Source: Allobosea sp. LC85
GTDB lineage: Bacteria > Pseudomonadota > Alphaproteobacteria > Rhizobiales > Beijerinckiaceae
Assembly (NCBI RefSeq): GCF_000735605.1
Contig: NZ_JPKG01000047.1
Location: 62,001-126,000, forward strand
Length of the DNA: 64,000 nt
Direction of reading: 5' to 3'
A program made the translations under genes and the position numbers. Every line of letters starts with the position of its first letter. Positions within the stretch are counted from its first letter, which is position 1. This document shows positions 48,518 through 55,638 of this stretch, in pieces. The notes beneath the pieces were generated by a model. The model was not told where the DNA came from. It did no database searches and worked only from the letters and a program-made list of their open reading frames with translations.

Positions 48518-49032
48518 GAGGTTTCCCCCAGTACGGTTTCAAACAACCTGGGTGCAGTCGCGTTCGCTCCGGCATGACCGATGACGCAGGCCGGTACTCC
48601 GGCGACCACCGCGCGGGCCGGCACATCACGCATCGCGACTGAGCCGCAGCTGACCACGGCGAAGGTTCCGATCTCGATTCCGCAGCCAATGGTCGCACTC
48701 GAGCCGATAGACGCACCTCGGCGCACGACCGTGGCCTCCCGGGGCCACGCCTGTGCCTCTCGCGACACCTCCGGCCTGGCCGCTCGCGGCATGCGGTCAT
48801 TGGTGAACACCACGCCATGGGCGATCATGAGCACCTCGTCCTCGAGCACCACGCCCTCACAGATCAAGGTGTGCGAGGAAATCTTGCAGGGGCGGCCGAT
48901 ACGGCTGCCGCGCTGGATTTCGACGAAGGGGCCGATGCGCGAGCCCGAGCCGATGGCACAGCCATAGAGATTGACGAGATCAGGGTGACTGACGACGACA
49001 TCATCACCGAAATCCACGTCGATGATGGGCAT
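48514..49032 (-). CDS. hexapeptide-repeat acyltransferase
   Basis: Left-handed beta-helix acyltransferase of 172 residues. Hexapeptide repeats run through YGCAIGSGSRIGPFVEIQRGSRIGRPCKI and VVRRGASIGSSATIGCGIEIGTFAVVSCGSVA. It matches N- or O-acetyltransferases acting on nucleotide-activated amino sugars (the WlbB/QdtC kind). Its stop overlaps the DegT aminotransferase start (ATGA), as in aminosugar pathways where amination precedes acetylation. Together they suggest synthesis of an N-acylated sugar for a surface polysaccharide; which sugar is unknown. Confidence 0.88.
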   Translation of the reverse strand: MPIIDVDFGDDVVVSHPDLVNLYGCAIGSGSRIGPFVEIQRGSRIGRPCKISSHTLICEGVVLEDEVLMIAHGVVFTNDRMPRAARPEVSREAQAWPREATVVRRGASIGSSATIGCGIEIGTFAVVSCGSVAMRDVPARAVVAGVPACVIGHAGANATAPRLFETVLGETS

Positions 49033-49559
49033 GGCGCTCCCCTTCCCTGCTCCGGCAGAACGCTAGCTCGCAAAAGCAGAACCGGAACGATGGGAATTGG
49101 GCGCGCCTCGTTCGGATGAAGCAGGTAAGCGGATCGCCCGGAGCAGTAGGCGCCCTACGCCTTCCGGCGCATTGTCCTTCCTCCTGCGGCAGCAGGGCCT
49201 TGCAAGCCGCGCCACCAAGGCCTGCCTGGCAACCTCCCAACACAGCTCCTGACAATCGCCGGGGAAGGTCGGCGGCGCCGACCGGGCGCACTGCCGCGGG
49301 CAGGAACCTTCTCGATTTCGTTCGTGAATGGTCTGCCCGGGTTAGCCATCGCAGCGCAGACGCGCGCTGGCGGTCAGTAGACTATCGCCGCCGGCGCCCT
49401 CCTCGTTGGACGGAAAGGACCTCCGCCTCGGCAGGCCGCCACGGTTCAGTGAGCGCGCAGGTGACGGCAACGGTGCGATCGCCCGAGCCTCGCCCATCTC
49501 GTGAGCGCGACGCATTCTCGGCAACGCGCTGCGTCGCCGAGGCACCGATGCATCTGTGC
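49033..49559. other. 527-base stretch without a recognisable gene
   Basis: Lies between the start of the acyltransferase (minus strand) and the end of hemN (minus strand). Open frames here have no family likeness and unlikely composition (many Arg, Ser and Pro). A short palindrome GGTCGGC-GGC-GCCGACC is at 49267-49283. It may contain the acyltransferase promoter and gene remnants; nothing else was seen. Confidence 0.5.
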
Positions 49560-50909
49560 TCAGACGGAGCGGCTGTAGCTGCGCCCCGGCTGGGCGAGAT
49601 AGGCGTCGAAGACCGAGGCCACCTTGCGCACAAGCAGGCGCGAATCCTCCGGTATCAGCACGCGGCAACCATCGAACTGAATAACCCCTTCCTGCGCCAG
49701 CTCCCACAAACGCGGGAAGGATGGCTCCAGCTCCTCCGGGCTTGCCTCGTGCCTGGCGCAGACGGCGCCGATATCGACCGCGAGTTCACACATCAGGCGC
49801 TCGATCAGCTCGGCGCGCAGCCGGTCGCCGGCACTGAGCCGAAAGCCCTTGGCCGTGGCCAGATCGCCCTTCAGCACCCGCTCCGCATAACGGCCGACGA
49901 CGACCTCGTTCTGGACATAGCCATCGGGAAGGCGACCGATCGCCGAGGCGCCGAAACCGATCAGGGCTTCGGCACCGTCAGTGGTGTAGCCCTGGAAATT
50001 GCGGTACAAGGCGTCAGCCGCCCGCGCCTGCCCCATGGCATCATCCGGCAGGGCAAAATGATCGAGGCCGATGCGCATATAGCCAGCGGCGACCAGCGCC
50101 TGCGCCATCGCCTCAGCCTGTCCATGGCGTTCCAAGCCGCCGGGCAAATCCCGCTCGTCGATCCGGCGCTGATGTTTCTTGAAGCCGGGCACATGGGCAT
50201 AGCCGAAGACCGATAAGCGGTCCGGCCTCAGCGCGACGCAGCGCTCGACCGTCTCGATGCAGGATCGGACAGTCTGCTTCGGCAGGCCGAAGATCAGGTC
50301 GAAACTCAAGCCGCGGATGCCGGCCGCTCTGAGCCCGGCGACGGCGCCTGCCGTCTGCTCGACGCTCTGGATGCGGTTGATCGCCCTTTGCACCACCGGA
50401 TCGAAGCTCTGTACGCCGAGGCTCGCCCGGTTGACGCCGGATGCGGCCAGCGCCTCGGTCACAGCCATTGTCAGCCTGCGGGGGTCGATCTCGACGGCGA
50501 TCTCGGCCGCGGGGTCAATGACGAAGCGCTGCCGCAACAGCGCGACCAGACGCAGGAAATCCTCGGGCGTGACGATCGTCGGAGTGCCGCCGCCAAAGTG
50601 GACATGCTGGACCTGGAGCGGCGCAGCAAGCCGATCGGCAACGAGCTCGATCTCGCGGCGCAGGACTGCGAGATAATCGACGATTGGCTGGTCGCGCAGG
50701 GCGACGGTGGTATGGCAGCCGCAATACCAGCACATCGAACGGCAGAACGGGATGTGGAGGTAGAGCGAAGCCTTCGTTCCAGGCCTCAGAACCTGCAGCC
50801 AATTGCCATGACATTCTGCACCAATCTCGCCCGTGAAATGTGGCGCAGTCGGGTAGCTGGTGTAGCGCGGCAGGCGCTCGTCGAAATACTGCGCCCGGAC
50901 ATCGGTCAT
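49560..50909 (-). CDS. hemN: oxygen-independent coproporphyrinogen III oxidase
   Basis: Radical SAM enzyme of 449 residues that converts coproporphyrinogen III to protoporphyrinogen IX without oxygen. The opening YFDERLPRYTSYPTAPHF is typical of true HemN. The cluster motif is YLHIPFCRSMCWYCGCHT (CX3CX2C followed by GC), then VHFGGGTPTI and the C-terminal HemN domain. It fits microaerobic or anaerobic heme synthesis. A TTGAT-N4-GACAA sequence about 70 bases upstream resembles an FNR/FixK box, as expected for oxygen control. Monocistronic. Confidence 0.94.
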   Translation of the reverse strand: MTDVRAQYFDERLPRYTSYPTAPHFTGEIGAECHGNWLQVLRPGTKASLYLHIPFCRSMCWYCGCHTTVALRDQPIVDYLAVLRREIELVADRLAAPLQVQHVHFGGGTPTIVTPEDFLRLVALLRQRFVIDPAAEIAVEIDPRRLTMAVTEALAASGVNRASLGVQSFDPVVQRAINRIQSVEQTAGAVAGLRAAGIRGLSFDLIFGLPKQTVRSCIETVERCVALRPDRLSVFGYAHVPGFKKHQRRIDERDLPGGLERHGQAEAMAQALVAAGYMRIGLDHFALPDDAMGQARAADALYRNFQGYTTDGAEALIGFGASAIGRLPDGYVQNEVVVGRYAERVLKGDLATAKGFRLSAGDRLRAELIERLMCELAVDIGAVCARHEASPEELEPSFPRLWELAQEGVIQFDGCRVLIPEDSRLLVRKVASVFDAYLAQPGRSYSRSV

Positions 50910-51224
50910 GACACGTATCCCTGTCTTGCCAGAGTCGTTTTCAATGGCACGTCTCTAGCGCGACCTGGCGGGCGATCCTTGATCCAGGACAAATGCTGTC
51001 CGATCGATGTGGCGAGCTCCTGACCCTGGAGGATTGGACACTGCGGACGGCTGCCATGTCTTCCAACGCAGTTCCGACCATCGCTCAGCGCTCTTGCCAA
51101 GCACGGGCTCCTCTTCTGGAATACGCCACGCGCCGCCTGCGCTGTTGTCGCAGGCTGCTGCCGAGGCAGGTCTTGCGCCTGCCGCGGCGTGTTGTGCGCG
51201 CGAAAAATGGGGAACAGACGACAC
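50910..51224. other. hemN / M20 amidohydrolase divergent intergenic region
   Basis: 315 bases between the divergent starts. It contains the candidate FNR-type box at 50979-50992. Short open frames in it have no family likeness and no good ribosome-binding site. No other structure was seen. Confidence 0.5.
50979..50992. promoter_or_regulatory. candidate FNR/FixK box upstream of hemN
   Basis: TTGATCCAGGACAA resembles the consensus TTGAT-N4-ATCAA with two mismatches in the right half, or TTGA-N6-TCAA with one. It is 70 bases before the hemN start, a usual distance for class II or I activation. Inference from family knowledge. Confidence 0.5.
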
Positions 51225-52439
51225 ATGACGAAGACGCGGTTCGATATCTGGCTCGATCAGCACCACGCTGAATTCACGGCGATCCGTCGCGACATCCATG
51301 CCCATCCAGAGCTCGGCCTGGAAGAACACCGCACGGCCGCTCTGGTCGCGAACAAACTCCGGGAATGGGGCGTCGAGGTCACCGAAGGCGTGGGCGGGAC
51401 CGGCGTGGTCGGCGTCATCCGCGGCCGCCGGCCGGGCCAGGGGGCGATCGGACTGCGCGCCGATATGGACGCGCTTGCGCTCATCGAGGAAACGGGGCTG
51501 CCTTACGCCTCGCAGAATCCGGGGCGCATGCATGCCTGCGGCCATGACGGGCACACGACCATGCTGCTCGGAGCGGCGCGCTACCTCGCCGAGAACCCCG
51601 ATTTCGCCGGGAGCGTGAACCTGATCTTCCAGCCGGCGGAGGAAGGGCGCGGCGGAGCGCTCGCCATGCTGAAGGACGGGCTGTTCGCGCGCTTTCCCTG
51701 CGATGCGATCTACGGCCTGCATAACTCACCCGGCATGCCGGCCTCGTCCTTCGGCACGTGCAACGGCCCGATGCTGGCTGCGGCCGATAGTTGGCAGGTG
51801 ATTTTCCGCGGTGTCGGCGGGCATGGCGGCTCGCAGCCTCACCTCTCGACCGACATCACCTATGCCCAGGCCCATTTCGTGCTGGGCTTGCAGGGTATTA
51901 TTGGGCGCAATGTCGCGCCGCTCGATACAGTCGTGATCAGCGTCGGCTACGTCCATGCCGGCTCGGCAGAAGCCAGCAATGTCATCCCGGCAGAGCTCGT
52001 CATCGGCGGCACGGCGCGCACCTATGCGCCGGAAATCCGCGATCTGGTCGAGCGGCGCATTGCCGAACTCGCTGCGGCAACAGCGCAGGCTTGGGGTTGC
52101 ACCGCGGAGGCCTCCTATCGGCGCGGCCCGAGCGCCTTGCGGAACCAGCCCGATCAGGTCGCGACCGCGGTTGCCGCGGCTTCCGCGTCGGTCGGCGCCG
52201 TCAATGTCAATGGCGCGATCCGGCCCGGAACCGGGGCCGAGGACTTCGCGGAGATGATGCAGATCAAGCCGGGGGCATTCATGCGCATCGGCAATGGCGT
52301 CGCGGCGGACGGCTCCTTCAAGGGCCTTCATACGCCCCTCTTCGACTTCAACGACGAGATCATTCCCGACGGCATTCGCTACTGGGTGAATATCGTCAGC
52401 GAAGAGCTCGGCGAGGATCTGCGGGCAGCCGCAGCCTGA
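51225..52439 (+). CDS. M20 family amidohydrolase (hippurate hydrolase-like)
   Basis: Metallopeptidase-like amidohydrolase of 404 residues that cleaves an N-acyl amino acid or a similar amide. Motifs are AHPELGLEEHRTA, LRADMDAL with a bridging Asp, MHACGHDGHTTMLLGAA with metal His, QPAEEGRGG with the catalytic Glu, and GAEDFAEM near the C-terminus with a metal ligand. It lacks a signal peptide. The start MTKTRFDIW at 51225 begins the conserved sequence; upstream in-frame GTG and ATG codons exist. It is divergent from hemN. Confidence 0.92.
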   Translation: MTKTRFDIWLDQHHAEFTAIRRDIHAHPELGLEEHRTAALVANKLREWGVEVTEGVGGTGVVGVIRGRRPGQGAIGLRADMDALALIEETGLPYASQNPGRMHACGHDGHTTMLLGAARYLAENPDFAGSVNLIFQPAEEGRGGALAMLKDGLFARFPCDAIYGLHNSPGMPASSFGTCNGPMLAAADSWQVIFRGVGGHGGSQPHLSTDITYAQAHFVLGLQGIIGRNVAPLDTVVISVGYVHAGSAEASNVIPAELVIGGTARTYAPEIRDLVERRIAELAAATAQAWGCTAEASYRRGPSALRNQPDQVATAVAAASASVGAVNVNGAIRPGTGAEDFAEMMQIKPGAFMRIGNGVAADGSFKGLHTPLFDFNDEIIPDGIRYWVNIVSEELGEDLRAAAA

Positions 52440-52518
52440 AGTCCGTCACATGGCCATCCCGCGTCGCCGGAAGCGGCGCGGAACCCTGTTCCCCGGCTGA
52501 ACAGGGGCACAGTCTGCC

Positions 52519-52534
52519 CGTTACCGTTACAGGC
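52519..52534 (+). promoter_or_regulatory. copy 1 of the CGTAACCGTTACAGGC motif
   Basis: CGTTACCGTTACAGGC lies 84 bases before the ATG of the small 83-residue gene. It differs from the copy at 61168 by one base (T for A at position 4), so its first half is a direct rather than inverted GTTAC. Shared position upstream of three units suggests a regulator site. Confidence 0.5.
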
Positions 52535-52618
52535 AACAGTTCCAGGCGCGCAAAACTGCGCCACGCTGGCAGTATGCCCGCCAGGTGCGGGCCCTCAGTG
52601 CTTCGGCCGGAGGCTGCC

Positions 52619-52870
52619 ATGGAGCAGGCGCAAAAGCGTGGACTGACGAGGCTGTTGCTGCGCTGGCCGGAACGGCGCGCGGAGCTGCGGAAAAAATTCG
52701 CCCGCGACCCCGGCTTTGCGGAGCTGTGCGAGGCTTATGAGGTCGCGTGCGAGGCCGAGGCCTACTGGACGAAGTCGACACTGCCGGTCGGCCCGGCACG
52801 AGCCCGGGAATACGACGCCCTCGTCTCGGCAACAGAACAAGATATCTTGATCCGGCTATCTCTTTCTTAA
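52619..52870 (+). CDS. small hypothetical protein, 83 residues
   Basis: Short soluble protein with a basic N-terminal helix (KRGLTRLLLRWPERRAELRKKFARD) and an acidic C-terminal half (FAELCEAYEVACEAEAYW), ending in EQDILIRLSLS. The family is not recognised. The ATG is supported by GGAGG 6 bases upstream. Codon use is GC-rich at third positions as in the neighbours, so the frame is probably real. It sits 180 bases downstream of the amidohydrolase, and a copy of the shared 16-bp motif lies in that gap. Confidence 0.65.
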   Translation: MEQAQKRGLTRLLLRWPERRAELRKKFARDPGFAELCEAYEVACEAEAYWTKSTLPVGPARAREYDALVSATEQDILIRLSLS

Positions 52871-52997
52871 GGGAACCGACCCGGATTCTGGTGGAATTCA
52901 TCGAATACTGCCTTGCTCCAAGCTGGCTCGCAGGGCATCATCGAGCTTTCAAGGGTTAATTCCGGGTTTTCTTCAGTCCTAGCTGTCGAGGCGAGTG

Positions 52998-53816
52998 ATG
53001 GGCGGGCGCATTGCAAGGCTGCATGACGGGAATCCACCTCCCCAACTCATCCTTGCAGCGTTGGACACCTTGCTGGCTCATGAGGCATTGCGCCTCTCCG
53101 AGCGCAACCGGCGCTTCCTTTCCTTTGTCGTCACGCAAACCGTTGCCGGCCATTCGGACCGTATCAAAGCCTACGCAATAGGCGTCGACGTCTTCGGCCG
53201 CGACGACAGTTTCGACCCAGGTACCGACCCGATCGTGCGGATCGAGGCGACGCGCCTGCGCTCGGCCCTCGCGACCTATTACGAGACGGCGGGAGCAAAC
53301 GTTCCTGTCAGAATCGCAATCCCGCCCGGCAGCTATGTCCCGTCCTTTACGTGGCATTCGTCGGATACCGGCCCAACGGAGTCTACCCCGCCTGTCAATA
53401 CGTACCAAGCCGCATCTGCCAACGCCGACCTCCCCGCGATCGTCATCAAGAACCTGACGGACCGTGCCGTCCGGCTTGCTGCAGCGCATGGCGACCTGTT
53501 CACCGAGACCCTTATAAAGCGGCTCGCGACGGCCGGGTTCAGGCTCTTCGCGATGCCATCAGTCGAGCGCAGAGCCGCCGCGATCGCGATCGGCAAGCTG
53601 CTCCTGCACCCTGACGAGACTTACGCGCTCGATATCGCGGTCCATCCAATGTCGGCCGGCCAGCGCTTTTCCTGGTGCGCCACCGATTTGCGCAGCGGCG
53701 AGATCATCTGTTCGGATTTCGTCGATGAGGCTGAACGCGATGTGCCTTGCGCTAGCTCGATCGACACGATCGCCGCGCAGGCGGCCGAATCGGTGTCAAA
53801 AGCCCTCGGCGGCTGA
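52998..53816 (+). CDS. orphan protein with adenylate-cyclase-type N-terminal domain
   Basis: Protein of 272 residues. Residues 15-105 (LAHEALRLSERNRRFLSFVVTQTV, then DRIKAYAIGVDVFGRDDSFDPGTDPIVRIEATRLRSALATYY and IPPGSYVPSF) match the domain that opens many alphaproteobacterial adenylate cyclase- or TPR-type signalling proteins. Here it is followed by about 150 residues resembling the TolB-like part of those proteins (LPAIVIKNLTDR), but there is no cyclase and no TPR. It appears to be a shortened member. ATG at 52998 follows GAGG. Its role is unknown. Confidence 0.75.
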   Translation: MGGRIARLHDGNPPPQLILAALDTLLAHEALRLSERNRRFLSFVVTQTVAGHSDRIKAYAIGVDVFGRDDSFDPGTDPIVRIEATRLRSALATYYETAGANVPVRIAIPPGSYVPSFTWHSSDTGPTESTPPVNTYQAASANADLPAIVIKNLTDRAVRLAAAHGDLFTETLIKRLATAGFRLFAMPSVERRAAAIAIGKLLLHPDETYALDIAVHPMSAGQRFSWCATDLRSGEIICSDFVDEAERDVPCASSIDTIAAQAAESVSKALGG

Positions 53817-53847
53817 CAACGTCAGCCCCCCGCCTCTCGCAGTTTAC

Positions 53848-53863
53848 CGTAACAGTTACAGAC
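53848..53863 (+). promoter_or_regulatory. copy 2 of the CGTAACCGTTACAGGC motif
   Basis: CGTAACAGTTACAGAC, containing the inverted repeat GTAAC-A-GTTAC, lies 100 bases before the sulfatase ATG. It matches the copy at 61168 in 14 of 16 positions. The core is a 5-1-5 palindrome, a possible operator. Confidence 0.55.
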
Positions 53864-53963
53864 TTAAGCCTCTGCCGACGCCATGCGACCCTTGCCAGCG
53901 CTTGGGCGGCGTTCGGCACTGTCGGACTGGCCCGGAGCGTCGATCCGGCACCGGGAGTGTTTC

Positions 53964-55556
53964 ATGGAACGCCACAAATTCATGGCCGCCGCAGCCCTGG
54001 CACTGACGCTAGGACTATCGGGCGGCGCAGCGAAGGCCCAGACTGCGCCTCCCGCTAAGCCCAATATCCTCGTCATTTTCGGGGATGATGTCGGCCAGGC
54101 CAATATCAGCGCCTACACGCATGGGCTGGTCGGCTACAAGACGCCGAATATCGACCGTCTTGCCCGAGAAGGCATGATGTTCACGGACTACTATGCCGAG
54201 AACAGCTGCACGGCGGGACGGTCCTCCTTCATCACCGGTCAGACGCCGCTGCGCACCGGCCTTTCGAAGGTTGGCATCCCCGGCGCCCCGGTGGGCCTGC
54301 AGAAGGGCGATATCACCATCGCCCAGGCGCTGAAGCCGCTCGGCTACGCCACGGGTCAGTTCGGCAAGAACCACCTTGGCGACAAGGACGAGTACCTGCC
54401 GACCAATCACGGCTTCGATGAATTCTTCGGCAACCTCTATCATTTGAATGCCGAGGAAGAGCCTGAACGGCCTAATTGGCCGAAGGATGATCCGACATTC
54501 GTCAAGCTGATGTCACCGCGCGGTGTCCTCAGGACCTCCGCCGACGGCAAGATCGAGGACACCGGCCCGCTGACGCGCAAGCGCATGGAAACCGTCGATG
54601 ACGAGACCACCGGCTCCGCGATCGACTTCATGCAGAGGCAGGTGCGCGCCAACAAGCCGTTCTTCACCTGGATGAACTTCACCCGCATGCATGTCTTCAC
54701 GCATGTGCGGCCGGAATTTCGCGGCAAGAGCGGCATGGCAGGCAACGAATACGCCGACGGCATGTGGGAGATGGACCAGAATGTCGGCAAACTGCTGAAG
54801 ACGCTGGACGATCTCGGCATCACCAACAACACGATCGTCGTCTTCACGACGGATAATGGTCCCAACGCCTTCACCTGGCCGGACGCTGCGACCACACCGT
54901 TCCGCTCGGAAAAGGATACGAACTGGGAGGGCGCGTTTCGCGTGCCGGCGATGGTTCGCTGGCCAGGCCAGGTCAAGCCGGGCGAAATCGCCAATGGCAT
55001 CGTCTCGGGCCTCGACTGGTTCCCGACTCTGCTTGCCGCGGCAGGCGATACCGGCGTGAAGGATCGCCTTCTCAAGGGCTGGCAGCCGCAAGGCAACGCG
55101 ACGACCTTCCGTAACCATCTCGATGGCTACAACCAGATCGACTACCTCACGGGTAAGTCCGACAAAAGCGCGCGCAACGAGTTCTACTATTTCAACGACG
55201 ATGGCGCTCTCGTCGCCATGCGCTTCGACAACTGGAAACTCGTCTTCGAAAAGCAGGAGCAGCCTGGCCAGATGGATGTCTGGGCGAATCCCTTCACCCC
55301 TCTGCGTCTGCCCAAGATGTTCAATCTGCGCATGGACCCCTACGAGCATGCGGAGATTTCCGGCAGTGGGTACGATCAGTGGCGGACCGAGAACGCCTAT
55401 CTCGCGGGCCAAGGGGTGATGAAGGCCACGCAATTCCTCGAGAGCTTCGTCGAATATCCGCCGAGCCAGCGCCCCGCGAGCTTCGGCGTCGATCAGGTGC
55501 GCAAGCAGGTGGACCGCAAGATCGACGAGACCTTCAGGAAGCGCGGCCTGGAGTGA
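53964..55556 (+). CDS. arylsulfatase family protein (type I, formylglycine)
   Basis: Exported sulfatase of 530 residues that hydrolyses sulfate esters or related compounds. A Sec signal (FMAAAALALTLGLSGGAAKA) precedes the mature start. Metal-binding ILVIFGDDVGQANI follows, then the modification site NSCTAGRSSFITG, which is C-x-A-x-R, where the Cys becomes formylglycine. Further metal ligands are in VVFTTDNGPNAF, and HVFTHVRPEF is a substrate-side His region. ATG at 53964 has GGGAG upstream. A formylglycine-generating enzyme is encoded four genes later in the same direction. Confidence 0.93.
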   Translation: MERHKFMAAAALALTLGLSGGAAKAQTAPPAKPNILVIFGDDVGQANISAYTHGLVGYKTPNIDRLAREGMMFTDYYAENSCTAGRSSFITGQTPLRTGLSKVGIPGAPVGLQKGDITIAQALKPLGYATGQFGKNHLGDKDEYLPTNHGFDEFFGNLYHLNAEEEPERPNWPKDDPTFVKLMSPRGVLRTSADGKIEDTGPLTRKRMETVDDETTGSAIDFMQRQVRANKPFFTWMNFTRMHVFTHVRPEFRGKSGMAGNEYADGMWEMDQNVGKLLKTLDDLGITNNTIVVFTTDNGPNAFTWPDAATTPFRSEKDTNWEGAFRVPAMVRWPGQVKPGEIANGIVSGLDWFPTLLAAAGDTGVKDRLLKGWQPQGNATTFRNHLDGYNQIDYLTGKSDKSARNEFYYFNDDGALVAMRFDNWKLVFEKQEQPGQMDVWANPFTPLRLPKMFNLRMDPYEHAEISGSGYDQWRTENAYLAGQGVMKATQFLESFVEYPPSQRPASFGVDQVRKQVDRKIDETFRKRGLE

Positions 55557-55577
55557 GCCTGTCGCTCTGATATGTTG

Positions 55578-55605
55578 CCGGCCGGCGCCGCAAGGCGCCG
55601 GCCGG
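55578..55605 (+). repeat. 12-bp hairpin with GCAA loop after the sulfatase gene
   Basis: CCGGCCGGCGCC and GGCGCCGGCCGG form a perfect 12-bp stem closed by GCAA, a stable GNRA tetraloop, 21 bases after the sulfatase stop. No U-tract follows. It may be a partial terminator or mRNA stabiliser before the next gene. Confidence 0.6.
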
Positions 55606-55638
55606 ACTCCTGAACATGGTTCTAGGGCTGGAATCCGG

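Noticed and set aside
49116..49559. Possible gene in the 527-base gap before hemN
   Set aside because: The open frame runs on into antisense hemN, has no ribosome-binding site and resembles shadow frames in composition.
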